Assembly (NCBI RefSeq): GCF_024362765.1
Contig: NZ_CP093302.1
Coordinates: 2,727,564 to 2,791,563 of the forward strand
Length of the DNA: 64,000 nt
Direction of reading: 5' to 3'
Origin: Alkalihalobacillus sp. LMS6
Lineage (GTDB): Bacteria; Bacillota; Bacilli; Bacillales; Bacillaceae_D
Under the pieces are notes generated by a model. The model saw only the letters and a list, made by a program, of their open reading frames with translations, made no database searches and was not told the DNA's origin. This document shows positions 8,758 to 17,560 of the stretch, piece by piece. Both the position numbers and the translations under genes were made by a program. Each line of letters starts with the position of its first letter. Positions within the stretch are counted from its first letter, which is position 1.

Positions 8758-9060
8758 TTACCCTTGTTCTAACGCTAATAGCTCATGATTAATAAACGCA
8801 AATTCGGATTTATCCATTGGGGCATCAATCCAGATAATTTGCGGTCTTTGCAAATGTGGAGGGAAACTCTCTTTCCCATATGTTTGTTCCCATACAATAA
8901 TGCTCTCATTAAGGTTTTTTTTGGCTTCTAGAAACGTATCGCCAAACCCTACGCATTCTTCTAACCCCATGAGTTCGACCATCATTTCAGTCGCTCCGAG
9001 CCAATTAAATACTTTCCTTACACGTAAATCATAGAAAGAGATGTAGCTGCCCTGGCCCAT
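8758..9060 (-). CDS. Conserved hypothetical protein with HicB-like segment
   Basis: A 100-residue acidic protein. The middle part (ECVGFGDTFLEAKKNLNESI, about residues 34-53) resembles the HicB/type II antitoxin fold, in which a GDT turn is followed by an EA..N..E helix. No HicA-like toxin is encoded next to it and no DNA-binding domain is evident, so a toxin-antitoxin role is not supported. The ATG at 9060 has GGGAGG at seven bases. The 330-base gap upstream (9061-9392) is AT-rich and holds only promoter-like sequence for the next gene (TATAAT at 9351-9356). Confidence 0.55.
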   Translation of the reverse strand: MGQGSYISFYDLRVRKVFNWLGATEMMVELMGLEECVGFGDTFLEAKKNLNESIIVWEQTYGKESFPPHLQRPQIIWIDAPMDKSEFAFINHELLALEQG

Positions 9061-9392
9061 CAAATACCTCCCTTTATTTCTGAACAGCTCAATGACAATT
9101 AGTTTTATATTAGTAAATTTTGTTAATTAATAACGTACATTAAAATAACACGACCTTTTTATTATAGCCTTTACGACTTTACGTTTCAATGCCCTTCCTA
9201 ATTAATTTTAAAGAATCTGTAAAGATCGCATTGATTGTGTTAAAATAATTGATCATTTATTGGTCAATCTATACATACACATCGTTTCATACTAGTCGTC
9301 ATTTCGTATGTATTAAGCAAAAATATTCGCATGTCTTCTGTATTGCCTTTATAATGTGTAACGTAGAGGAAGACATTTAATGAGGTGAAAAA

Positions 9393-10328
9393 ATGAAAGT
9401 CGTAAATAATGTTGCTGAATTAATTGGAGAAACGCCGCTAATTCGTTTAAACAAATTAGGCGATTCAAAGGGAGCAGCCGTCTACTTAAAACTAGAAATG
9501 TTTAACCCGAGCGGCAGCGTGAAAGACCGTGCAGCTTATTCGATGATTGTACAAGCAGAAAAAGATGGCTTATTAAAAGAAGGTTCAACAATTATTGAAC
9601 CAACTTCAGGAAATACTGGTATTGGTCTGGCGATGAATGCAGCCGCCAGAGGATATCGCGCCATTTTAGTGATGCCAGACACAATGAGTCAAGAACGTAT
9701 AAACTTGCTTAAGGCTTATGGAGCTGAAGTCGTTTTAACCGAAGGCGATAAAAAAATGCCAGGTGCCATTGATAAAGCAAAACAACTAGTTGAAGAAATT
9801 CCTGGTGCATACATGCCAATGCAGTTTGAAAACGAAGCAAACCCGGATGCGCATCGAAAAACTACCGCTTATGAAATAAAACATAGCCTTGATTCAATCG
9901 GTGTTAGCCTATCCGGTTTTGTCGCTGCTTCAGGAACTGGTGGAACCATCACCGGAACTGGCGAGACATTAAAGGAATTCTACCCAGATGCAATTATTCA
10001 TGTTGTTGAGCCTGCAGGTTCTCCTGTATTATCCGGTGGCAAACCTGGTCCTCACAAGCTTGTGGGAACAAGCCCTGGCTTTATTCCATCAATCTTAAAT
10101 CAAACCGTTTATGATGAAATTAGACGCATCGATGATGAAAATGCATACAAGACGACACGTGATTTAGCTCGATTAGAAGGCATTCTAGTTGGTCCTTCAT
10201 CAGGGGCTGCCTGCTTTGCTGCGCTAGAACTAGCAAAAACAATGTCTCCTGATGACCATGTCGTTGCGATTGCGTGCGATACAGGCGAACGTTATTTATC
10301 AACAGATTTATTTCAGTTTGAAGACTAA
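9393..10328 (+). CDS. ytkP: Cysteine synthase family protein (YtkP/CysK)
   Basis: A 311-residue PLP enzyme of the O-acetylserine sulfhydrylase family that makes cysteine from O-acetylserine and sulfide. The PLP lysine lies in SGSVKDRAA (about residue 44), the TSGNTGIG substrate loop near residue 70 and the phosphate-binding SGTGGTITG near residue 176. It has no C-terminal regulatory extension. The best match is YtkP, the second cysteine synthase-like protein of bacilli, rather than CysK itself. The ATG has a GAGGTG site. It is transcribed alone and ends at a hairpin terminator. Confidence 0.88.
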   Translation: MKVVNNVAELIGETPLIRLNKLGDSKGAAVYLKLEMFNPSGSVKDRAAYSMIVQAEKDGLLKEGSTIIEPTSGNTGIGLAMNAAARGYRAILVMPDTMSQERINLLKAYGAEVVLTEGDKKMPGAIDKAKQLVEEIPGAYMPMQFENEANPDAHRKTTAYEIKHSLDSIGVSLSGFVAASGTGGTITGTGETLKEFYPDAIIHVVEPAGSPVLSGGKPGPHKLVGTSPGFIPSILNQTVYDEIRRIDDENAYKTTRDLARLEGILVGPSSGAACFAALELAKTMSPDDHVVAIACDTGERYLSTDLFQFED

Positions 10329-10341
10329 CAATCACTCAAAT

Positions 10342-10382
10342 AATCTTCGTAATGAGTCACCCTCATTTACGAAGATTTTCTT
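10342..10382 (+). terminator. Terminator after ytkP
   Basis: A long stem beginning AATCTTCGTAA pairs with its complement (one bulged base) and is followed by TTTTCTT. Confidence 0.8.
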
Positions 10383-10391
10383 ATATAATCG

Positions 10392-10502
10392 TTAGTAAAG
10401 CATCCCATCGCTAAAGCAATCACCGTTTATTTTCTGTACAATTTCTTCGATACATTCATAAACGTTCGGCTTTTTAACGATGTTTACTTGCAGGTGTTCC
10501 AT
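10392..10502 (-). CDS. Possible 36-residue small protein (low confidence)
   Basis: A minus-strand frame from ATG 10502 encodes 36 residues (starts MEHLQVNIVKKPNVYE) with an amphipathic, protein-like composition. The ribosome-binding site is weak, and in-frame TTG codons lie just upstream. It may be a real small protein, a gene remnant or chance. The remaining bases to 10717 contain promoter-like AT-rich sequence for ytzE and nothing else I can support. Confidence 0.3.
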   Translation of the reverse strand: MEHLQVNIVKKPNVYECIEEIVQKINGDCFSDGMLY

Positions 10503-10717
10503 TTTAACCAACAATTTACATGATTTCTTCTTTGCGCTTTTTCTTATTTTGGTGTAAACTATAAGTGTCTAATTAGAGAGCGATCTTTTTTAGATTAGAT
10601 GCACGACAATCAAGACCATCACCTCACCTAACTTAGCAACATTGGATTAAATGGTTTTCAATTTGCATAGGATTGGGTATAGGGATTTGAATTCATATTT
10701 AAAGAAGGAGTGGTTTT

Positions 10718-10936
10718 TTGCAAACTTCAACTGATCGTATGCTGACTCGAATTAAGTCCATCTACTTGTACATCAAACAGAAGGGAACTGTCACGACGAA
10801 TGAATTAGTTGAAGAGTTCGGCATCACTCAACGAACCGTGCAGCGAGACTTAAATGTACTTGAATATAACAATTTGGTCGTTAGCTCAGCACGAGGCAAA
10901 TGGAAAGCAACAAGTAAAAAAACAAAAGTATCATAA
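10718..10936 (+). CDS. ytzE: YtzE, DeoR-type helix-turn-helix protein
   Basis: A 72-residue protein consisting only of a DeoR-family winged helix-turn-helix: TTNELVEEFGITQRTVQRDLNV (helices at about residues 26-47). There is no ligand-binding domain, so it may act as a constitutive DNA-binding protein. The start is TTG at 10718, following AAGGAGTGG. Length and sequence match YtzE of B. subtilis. Target unknown. It converges with the pseudouridine synthase gene and shares its terminator. Confidence 0.8.
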   Translation: MQTSTDRMLTRIKSIYLYIKQKGTVTTNELVEEFGITQRTVQRDLNVLEYNNLVVSSARGKWKATSKKTKVS

Positions 10937-10941
10937 AAAAG

Positions 10942-10968
10942 AAAAGACCCTTATAGGTCTTTTTTTTG
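10942..10968. terminator. Terminator between ytzE and the pseudouridine synthase gene
   Basis: A short stem AAAAGACC/GGTCTTTT followed by a long T-run overlaps the end of the minus-strand gene. Confidence 0.75.
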
Positions 10969-11676
10969 GTTTGTTTTGGCCATGAGACGTTCTTCAGACG
11001 TTAATTCACGAAAATGGCCGCGGGGCAATTTTTCATCCATCCACAATGAGCCAATTCTTAATCTCTCAAGCTCAATTACTTGTTTCCCTACCGCTTCAAA
11101 CATACGCTTTACTTGGTGATATTTCCCTTCCGAAACTTCTACATGTACGATCGACCATTCATCCGCTTGTTTTATTTCTAATTGTGCAGGCTTAGTCGTG
11201 TAGCCATCCTTTAACGTTACGCCTTGTTCAAACGCTCGAACATCTTCTTCCGTAACGCTTCCTCTAATTTCAGCACGATACAGTTTCCCTACATGTTTTT
11301 TTGGTGACATCAATTCATGGGAATATTGCCCATCATTTGTTAATAGGATGAGTCCCTCTGTATCCAGATCCAAGCGTCCTATAGGGAAAAGCGGGTAATG
11401 TCCATACTCTGCTGACACTAAATCAATCACGGTTTTATGCACACGGTCCTCTGTTGCGGAAAGAACATTTTTTGGCTTATTCAACATGATGTAGACGTAT
11501 TCTTTGTACTCAACCTCATCCCCACTTACTTGAATTGAGTCCTGATCTGGATCGACCTGAGTTTTTGGATCTTTCACCTGTGTTCCATTAACATGAACAG
11601 CGCCGTGTTTAAGTATTTTTTTCACCTCTGCACGTGATCCATAACCTGCATTCGCGAGGAGTTTATCCAATCTCAT
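10951..11676 (-). CDS. ytzG: RsuA-family rRNA pseudouridine synthase (YtzG)
   Basis: A 241-residue pseudouridine synthase. An N-terminal S4 RNA-binding domain (residues 1-45, MRLDKLLANAGYGSRAEVKK) precedes the catalytic domain with PIGRLDLDTEGLILLTND, where the Asp of RLD is the nucleophile. The RsuA subfamily modifies U516 of 16S rRNA. The ATG at 11676 is preferred to a GTG two codons upstream because of spacing to GAAAGGG. It lies downstream of the SEDS genes behind a terminator. Confidence 0.87.
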   Translation of the reverse strand: MRLDKLLANAGYGSRAEVKKILKHGAVHVNGTQVKDPKTQVDPDQDSIQVSGDEVEYKEYVYIMLNKPKNVLSATEDRVHKTVIDLVSAEYGHYPLFPIGRLDLDTEGLILLTNDGQYSHELMSPKKHVGKLYRAEIRGSVTEEDVRAFEQGVTLKDGYTTKPAQLEIKQADEWSIVHVEVSEGKYHQVKRMFEAVGKQVIELERLRIGSLWMDEKLPRGHFRELTSEERLMAKTNQKKDL

Positions 11677-11696
11677 GTTCACAACCCTTTCTTTCT

Positions 11697-11736
11697 CAAA
11701 AGAAATAGCTGAAGGAGGTTCCCCTATCTTCAGCTA
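11697..11736 (-). terminator. Terminator after rodA-like gene
   Basis: A stem ATAGCTGAAG with its complement around a 13-base loop overlaps the gene's stop region and is followed on the minus strand by TTTCTTTTG. Confidence 0.65.
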
Positions 11737-12890
11737 TACGCTTCTTTGCTTTTAAACATATATTCTCTCGTTCTGTAGTGGACGTTTAGTACGATCCCTA
11801 CCGCTAGCATATTTGTTAATAAGGCACTACCTCCATAGCTTATAAACGGAAGCGCAAGACCTGTAATCGGCATTAAGCCAATGGTCATGGCGATATTTTG
11901 AAACACTTGAAACACAAGCAGACCAATAACGCCTGATACAAGGTACGTGCCAAATAAGTTATTGCATGTTAAAGCAATCATAATCATGCGATAAAACAAT
12001 AAGAAATAAACAACGAGCAACACCATCGCTCCGAGAAAGCCAAACTCTTCCCCAATAACAGTGAAAATAAAGTCTGTGTGTATTTCAGGAATCGCATCAC
12101 CTTGTGTTTGTAAGCCTTCCATAAACCCACTACCAAACAACTGTCCAGAACCGATGCCAAGGATGGCTTGGTTTAATTGATAACCAATCCCACTTGTATC
12201 CTCATCCGGCGTTAGCCAGCCATAAATTCTTGATAGTTGGTGAGGTTCAATTAAGTATTCGCTAAAAAACTCAAAGTGAGCTTGATGCATATACACCATG
12301 AATGCCAAGAAGGCGACCACGATCCCCACTAAGGAGAACAAAATTTTCCAGCGAATCCCTGACATTAAGACCATCGTTGCAATAACCGCCGCTACCACTA
12401 ACGCTGTTCCTAAATCTGGTTGTTTTAAAATAAGGAAAAACGGTGGAACACTCACAGCAAGCACTTTAGCCAACAAAATAAAATCTGCTTTTACAGTAAA
12501 ATCACTTCGCTCGCTCGTTAAACGATAAAGCAAATGGGCTAACGCCAAAATGAGGAAAATCTTCATGAATTCAGACGGCTGAATGCCAAAAATCCACCGC
12601 TGCGCCCCATTTCTTTCCGTCCCAAAAAATTCAACTGCTAATAACAGGATCATGCCGATACCGTATAACGGGATCGTTAAAAATTTAAAGTGATCAAAAT
12701 CAACGAGCATAACCCCCGCAATAATTAAGGCGCCAATCCCGTACCAAATGACCTGCCTCACAACAAAGTATGTCGGATCTTCATTAAAGTATTGTCCAGC
12801 CCCACTATATATAGCGAGCAAGCTAATACACATTAATAAAAATACGAGGAACAAAAGTGTGTAATCAAGACCATGTTGTTTTCGTTCCAT
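11730..12890 (-). CDS. rodA: SEDS peptidoglycan glycosyltransferase, RodA-like
   Basis: A 386-residue membrane protein of the SEDS family (about ten membrane segments) that polymerises lipid II. The extracellular loop signature PEIHTDFIFTVIGEE (about residues 269-283) includes the catalytic Asp region, and the GIQPSEFMKI and LPFISYGGSALL motifs are present. The match is better to RodA, the elongasome enzyme, than to FtsW. It lies 20 bases downstream of a second SEDS gene, so the two are likely co-transcribed. No cognate class B PBP is encoded nearby. RodA versus SpoVE/FtsW specificity is an inference. Confidence 0.85.
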   Translation of the reverse strand: MERKQHGLDYTLLFLVFLLMCISLLAIYSGAGQYFNEDPTYFVVRQVIWYGIGALIIAGVMLVDFDHFKFLTIPLYGIGMILLLAVEFFGTERNGAQRWIFGIQPSEFMKIFLILALAHLLYRLTSERSDFTVKADFILLAKVLAVSVPPFFLILKQPDLGTALVVAAVIATMVLMSGIRWKILFSLVGIVVAFLAFMVYMHQAHFEFFSEYLIEPHQLSRIYGWLTPDEDTSGIGYQLNQAILGIGSGQLFGSGFMEGLQTQGDAIPEIHTDFIFTVIGEEFGFLGAMVLLVVYFLLFYRMIMIALTCNNLFGTYLVSGVIGLLVFQVFQNIAMTIGLMPITGLALPFISYGGSALLTNMLAVGIVLNVHYRTREYMFKSKEAYS

Positions 12891-12910
12891 CTTAAGCCCC
12901 CAAACTCCAA

Positions 12911-14047
12911 TTAAGCACTAAGTGATTCATCATTCTCTTGTTTACGCTTTTGTCGCTCATTGTTTTGATGGATATTTGCTAAAATCGCAATACTTAACAA
13001 TGTAACGAGTAAAGACGTACCACCGTACGATACAAGCGGTAACGTGACACCGGTTATCGGCAACATACCCGAAATGGCACCTACGTTAAAAATAATTTGA
13101 ATCGCAATTGAAAAGACAATCCCAAACGCAAGTAAGCTCCCAAACGGACTTTTACATTTTGTCCCGATCGAAACCCCGCGGAAGAGAATAATGCCATAGC
13201 AAATGAACACAAGGGCTATACCTAAAAAGCCCAACTCTTCTGAGATGATGGTTAAAATAAAATCGGTATGCCCTTCAGGTAAATTTCGCAACTTCTGCAT
13301 GCTCTCACCTAAACCTAATCCAGTGAATCCGCCGTTTGAAATCGCTAAATACCCGTGAATCAACTGATACCCACTTCCAGATAAATCTTCAAACGGATTC
13401 ATAAACGACACTAATCGCTGTAATCGGTATGGTTCAAGCAAAGCCAACGCCGAAAAGACAACTCCGCCAACAATCACTAAACCAATTAAATGCCGCCATC
13501 TTGCACCAGAAATAATTACAAGTAGAATGGCTGTTAACATAATGGAAGTTGCTGTCCCTAAATCCGGCTGTAGCATGACGAGGCCAAACATGACACCGAC
13601 TACAATTAACGGCGGCATGACACCATTTACAAAATCATCGATATACGCTTGTTTTCGAGAATACACATGTGCTAAATATATAATTAACCCTAATTTAACA
13701 AATTCAGATGGCTGTAATCCAATTGGGCCAAAACGAATCCACCGACTTGAACCAACTTCTTCACCCATTCCAATGACAAGCACTAAGACTAATAAAATAA
13801 AAGAAGCGAGAATGATAAGTGGTGTGATTTTCTGAAAATGTCTGTATTGAAAATGCATTAAAATAATAAACGCTACAGTTGATAAACCTAGCCACATTCC
13901 TTGCCTCGTTACATAATGGTATGGATTCTCACGAATATAGCCTTCTACATAACTAGCGCTATAGACCATTAATAAACCAAACAATGCCAACACTACGGTT
14001 GCACCAATTAAAAGCCAATCATTATCTTTACGAAAGGAATAATTCAT
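12911..14047 (-). CDS. ftsW: SEDS peptidoglycan glycosyltransferase, FtsW-like
   Basis: A 378-residue SEDS protein with about ten membrane segments. It shows RFGPIGLQPSEFVKL, PEGHTDFILTIISEELG and LPLVSYGGTSLL, the family's conserved loops. Sequence style is closer to FtsW/SpoVE (division or spore cortex synthesis) than to RodA. The C-terminus is a charged tail. The ATG has a strong AGGAGG site. It is first of a tandem SEDS pair and lies downstream of a MurJ-like flippase gene on the same strand. Confidence 0.82.
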   Translation of the reverse strand: MNYSFRKDNDWLLIGATVVLALFGLLMVYSASYVEGYIRENPYHYVTRQGMWLGLSTVAFIILMHFQYRHFQKITPLIILASFILLVLVLVIGMGEEVGSSRWIRFGPIGLQPSEFVKLGLIIYLAHVYSRKQAYIDDFVNGVMPPLIVVGVMFGLVMLQPDLGTATSIMLTAILLVIISGARWRHLIGLVIVGGVVFSALALLEPYRLQRLVSFMNPFEDLSGSGYQLIHGYLAISNGGFTGLGLGESMQKLRNLPEGHTDFILTIISEELGFLGIALVFICYGIILFRGVSIGTKCKSPFGSLLAFGIVFSIAIQIIFNVGAISGMLPITGVTLPLVSYGGTSLLVTLLSIAILANIHQNNERQKRKQENDESLSA

Positions 14048-14196
14048 TCGTCCTCCTAATTGACTTGTTTAAAATGTTCAAGTCTCTTACTCTCATAAAA
14101 CTGGCTTCATTATACCAAAGCTTGTCCGCAGGAAAAAGAGGCTTTTCGGTGAAACAAATGTCGAAAATCATCTACATTATGGGAAAGCTGTGGGAA

Positions 14197-14225
14197 AAAA
14201 AGAGACACGTTCATAGCGTCTCTAT
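14197..14225 (-). terminator. Terminator after ytgP
   Basis: An eight-base stem AGAGACGC/GTGTCTCT is followed on the minus strand by a seven-T run, so ytgP and the SEDS pair are probably separate transcription units. Confidence 0.75.
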
Positions 14226-15835
14226 CTAAGCTTAAATTTATCCCCTAATACTTTTCCTGCTAAATGGGAGCGAACCCCTAAATAAAAGTAGACAATGACA
14301 CCAGCACCTACACTTATAAAGAGCGGAACCGCTACGCCAATTCGACTTACATCGTCACCTAACCAGACGCGCATGCCTCCCCAAATGAGCCCTACAGCGA
14401 TCATCATAGCTGTTGTAAATACCGCAATGAGGATCGTTCTTCTAAAGATAATCGTGTAATCAAACCCTGCATGACGACCAATTGCATAAATGTTTAACGC
14501 AAGCGCGACACCAAATCCGATATACGTTGTCCATATCGCACCATACGGACCAAACCAAACAATAAATAAATAAGTTAAACTTAGTTTTAATACTAAACCA
14601 ATAATAAGGCTTAACACAGCATTTTTTTGACGATTCATCCCTTGTAAAATGGATCCAGTTACTGCATAAACCGCAAAAAGAATCGTAACAGGTGCATAGT
14701 ATCGTAATGTTTCCACACCGAGAACAAAGCTTTCGTTCGCACCAAATAAGAAGTAATAAATCGGCTCTGCTAGCACAAACATGCCAAATGATGCTGGAAT
14801 CGTAATAAATAAAATCACTTGATACGTTTGGGTTATATACGTTTGTAAGACTGTTTGATCACCAGAAACATACGCTCTTGTAATCGTTGGCACGAGCGTT
14901 ATTGATAAAGCTGTCGCAAGCGCCATCGGAATTAACACAATCTTATGTGCCATGTTTGTTAGGACACCTATAAATTCCTTTCCTTGACTAAGACCTGCTG
15001 CGTTCATCGCACGCTCAATTGTATAGGCATCAATCATTTGAAAAAGCGGTATTGATAAACCGACAAAAGATAATGGAAGCGCATATGAAATGAGCTCTTT
15101 ATACATTTTAGGCAACCGTTGACGACCTTCAACAGATTGTTTCGTCTCTTCCACTTTCTTTAAGATGTACGTTCGTTGACTTCGATAGTAATAAATCAAA
15201 ACTGCTAGTCCACCAAGTGCTCCTAAAAATGCAGCAAATGTTGCAAAGCCAACTGCTAGCGGCATATTGCCACTACCAAAATTCATAATAAGAAAAGCGG
15301 CTATTAAGATAAAGGCAATACGAACAATCTGTTCCAGCACTTGCGAAACAGAAGTCGGAACCATTTGCTGAAACCCCTGCATATACCCTCTCATTAACGA
15401 CATCACTGGAATAATAAGTAGCGCAAAGCTTACAAGTCGAATGACAAATACAACATCATCAAAGTGGTATTGATCGTTTTCACTCGGTGTATATCCGATA
15501 TTGGCAAGCAATGGTGCGCTTAAAAATAAGATCAAAAACGCAACCAAGCCAGTTCCTAACATAAGCGGAATACCTGATTTAAATAAGCGATGAGCCGTAT
15601 CATAATCGCCTAACGCATGATATTTTGAAACATATTTTGATAAAGCGACTGGTACGCCCATTGTAGCGACCGCAATCATAATACTATATGGCTGATAGCC
15701 AAGTGTATAGAGTCCAAGTCCTTGTTCACCTACCAGTGGAGCAAAAGGTATAATATAAAGAAATCCAATCATTTTAGATATAAGCGTTGCAAGGGTTAGC
15801 GCTTTAGTTCCTTGCATTAATTTTGACCCAGCCAT
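14222..15835 (-). CDS. ytgP: MOP-family lipid flippase YtgP (MurJ-type)
   Basis: A 537-residue protein with about fourteen membrane segments, of the polysaccharide biosynthesis/MurJ/SpoVB group. YtgP of B. subtilis is the MurJ homologue that flips lipid II. The N-terminus (MAGSKLMQGTKALTLATLISKMIGFLYIIP) and the ISYALPLSF and TLVPTIT segments fit. The ATG has a GGGGGAAG site. Its position next to two lipid II polymerases supports a wall role. Other members (SpoVB, exopolysaccharide exporters) cannot be fully excluded. Confidence 0.85.
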   Translation of the reverse strand: MAGSKLMQGTKALTLATLISKMIGFLYIIPFAPLVGEQGLGLYTLGYQPYSIMIAVATMGVPVALSKYVSKYHALGDYDTAHRLFKSGIPLMLGTGLVAFLILFLSAPLLANIGYTPSENDQYHFDDVVFVIRLVSFALLIIPVMSLMRGYMQGFQQMVPTSVSQVLEQIVRIAFILIAAFLIMNFGSGNMPLAVGFATFAAFLGALGGLAVLIYYYRSQRTYILKKVEETKQSVEGRQRLPKMYKELISYALPLSFVGLSIPLFQMIDAYTIERAMNAAGLSQGKEFIGVLTNMAHKIVLIPMALATALSITLVPTITRAYVSGDQTVLQTYITQTYQVILFITIPASFGMFVLAEPIYYFLFGANESFVLGVETLRYYAPVTILFAVYAVTGSILQGMNRQKNAVLSLIIGLVLKLSLTYLFIVWFGPYGAIWTTYIGFGVALALNIYAIGRHAGFDYTIIFRRTILIAVFTTAMMIAVGLIWGGMRVWLGDDVSRIGVAVPLFISVGAGVIVYFYLGVRSHLAGKVLGDKFKLR

Positions 15836-15942
15836 GACTTCCCCCGTTCAACCAAAAAAAGACTTCTTTCGCATTTTAGCATAGTTTGTCATCCATTGCC
15901 TTAACTATCCAAGCCGACAAAAAGTATTCAATAATTCTCCAC

Positions 15943-15992
15943 ATAAAAAAGCTAGTTTAACGACATATTTAATTGTCGATAAACTAGCCTGT
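15943..15992 (-). terminator. Terminator after the lactonase gene
   Basis: A long stem built on GCTAGTTTA with its complement and an inner CGACA pair is followed on the minus strand by TTTTTTATG. Confidence 0.85.
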
Positions 15993-15998
15993 CCTCAT

Positions 15999-16865
15999 TT
16001 AGTCATAGCTTTTGTATGAGTGGGAACGCACACCTTTAACATTTACTTTAGCGGTAAACAATCCACCGCTGTCTGCTTCATTTTCTTTCGCTGCTGTTGT
16101 AATAAATAAGGTCTGATAATCTTCGCCACCAAACGTGCACGATGTTGTATGAGAAGCCGGTACTGTAACGGTTTCGATCACTTCACCGGTTGTCGGCTTA
16201 ACTCTAATAACAGCTCCTGCTCCCCATAAAGCAACCCACAGCATCCCTTCTTTATCAATTGTCATGCCATCTGGGCTTCCTCCATAATCGCTATAAGTGA
16301 TGGGAACCGCTCCAACTGCCGTTATATTTCTCGTATCCCCAGCTTCATACCGATAAATGGTGGTTGTGTTTGAAGTTGTTTCATTATGATAAAACAAATG
16401 CTTCGACTCATCCCAAGCCATGCCATTTGAGATCGTTAAGTCTTTTACTTTCTCATGGATGGTTCCGTCCTCATCAAGTAGATATAACATGCCGATGTTA
16501 TCTTTGCCATTAAACGCCATCGTCCCTGCCCATAAGCGACCTTGCGGGTCACATTTGGCATCATTGAAACGAACCGCTTCCCCTCCATCAGGCAAGAGAA
16601 AAAGAGGCGTTAAACGATCTCCAACGTACCGATATAGTCCATCCCGCATAGCGAGCACAAAACCACCATGGTCCGTTTTCACAACTGCTGTTACATGCTG
16701 CGCAAAAGGTAACGTGTCTAAATTTTCGCGGACTGGGTCATAACTGTGTAGCTTGTAACCATCAATGTCCACCCAGAGCAAACGTTGCTCGTGCTCATCC
16801 CAAAAAGGACCTTCTCCTAACAAGGCTCTACCGTCCCAAACTTTTTTCGCTTCAATCGTTTTCAT
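15999..16865 (-). CDS. SMP-30/gluconolactonase family protein
   Basis: A 288-residue six-bladed beta-propeller of the SMP-30/regucalcin/LRE family, a metal-dependent sugar lactonase. The metal-binding Glu lies in LGEGPFW (about residue 18), the Asn in [10 protein letters not shown] (about 148) and the Asp in [10 protein letters not shown] (about 199). It probably hydrolyses an aldonolactone in the cytosol. Its ATG overlaps the stop of yjbQ by four bases, so the two genes are translationally coupled. Substrate not determined. Confidence 0.85.
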   Translation of the reverse strand: MKTIEAKKVWDGRALLGEGPFWDEHEQRLLWVDIDGYKLHSYDPVRENLDTLPFAQHVTAVVKTDHGGFVLAMRDGLYRYVGDRLTPLFLLPDGGEAVRFNDAKCDPQGRLWAGTMAFNGKDNIGMLYLLDEDGTIHEKVKDLTISNGMAWDESKHLFYHNETTSNTTTIYRYEAGDTRNITAVGAVPITYSDYGGSPDGMTIDKEGMLWVALWGAGAVIRVKPTTGEVIETVTVPASHTTSCTFGGEDYQTLFITTAAKENEADSGGLFTAKVNVKGVRSHSYKSYD

Positions 16866-17263
16866 CCTTCGACTCCTTTTACCGCAAATGAACGATTGCG
16901 ACGCGGTCCATCAAATTCACAAAAATAAATCCCTTGCCATGTTCCTAACACAAGGTCACCCTCATTTATTAAAATGGTTTGAGATGGACCTACAGTGGAC
17001 GTTTTTAAATGAGCGGCTGTATTCCCTTCCATATGTAAATCGCTCTCTTGATGCCACGGATACACTTCATCTAATCGTCTTAAAAAATCTGTTACCACAT
17101 CAGGATCTGCATTTTCGTTCACTGTAATACCCGCCGTCGTATGGAGGGATTGGACGATGACAAATCCATTCTGAATTCCCTGATCTTTTATTTCGGATCT
17201 CACCTTTTCGGTAATATCAATCATTGCACTGTGCGCATTTGTATTGATCATGTACGTTTTCAT
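16862..17263 (-). CDS. yjbQ: YjbQ/UPF0047 family protein
   Basis: A 133-residue YjbQ-family protein. The signatures SLHTTAGI (about residue 39) and [16 protein letters not shown] (about residues 107-122) with conserved His, Glu and Asp are present. Some homologues have weak thiamin-phosphate synthase activity, but the true role is unknown. A GGGGCGAT site precedes the ATG. It starts a two-gene unit with the lactonase. Confidence 0.87.
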   Translation of the reverse strand: MKTYMINTNAHSAMIDITEKVRSEIKDQGIQNGFVIVQSLHTTAGITVNENADPDVVTDFLRRLDEVYPWHQESDLHMEGNTAAHLKTSTVGPSQTILINEGDLVLGTWQGIYFCEFDGPRRNRSFAVKGVEG

Positions 17264-17299
17264 CTTTTTATCGCCCCTTTCTCTCTGCCATACCCGTGT

Positions 17300-17560
17300 A
17301 CAAACTGAAACTAACCTTTCTTCGTGACATTTGTCTTTGGAAATGATACGTCTCGCCCTCCTTAGTATTCAGCGCAATCAATGACAAAAATCCGCTTAAG
17401 CTGTTAACACAAGCTCGTCGCAACAATGAAAGAAATTGCAAAAGAGATGCACCTCTCTCCATGAACGAGTCGCAATCAACTTTCGCACGTAATGACGAAA
17501 TTTGATTGTAAGAACCGAATGGAAGCTGTGCATCTCGCAATGACTAAAGGCTGGATTTAA
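17300..17560 (+). pseudogene. Remnant of a LuxR/NarL-type (DesR-like) response regulator
   Basis: Reading the plus strand in two frames recovers the C-terminal half of a response regulator. Around 17347-17400 the frame gives [17 protein letters not shown], the linker before the helix-turn-helix. At 17411-17461 another frame gives KLVATMKEIAKEMHLSP, then an in-frame TGA, then TSRNQLSHVMTKFDCKNRME (17465-17524) and AVHLAMTKGWI with a natural stop at 17558-17560. This matches the HTH and GW(I/F) end of DesR-like regulators, with part of the first helix deleted, a stop in the HTH turn and at least one frameshift. The receiver domain is absent. An opposite-strand frame here is only a shadow. Confidence 0.75.

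Noticed and set aside
8758-9060. HicAB toxin-antitoxin module
   Set aside because: Only a weak HicB-like segment is seen, with no HicA toxin gene adjacent and a single-gene transcript ended by a terminator.
17268-17540. 90-codon minus-strand open frame between yjbQ and the amidohydrolase gene
   Set aside because: It is the mirror of the plus-strand response-regulator remnant, has no ribosome-binding support and no protein-like pattern.
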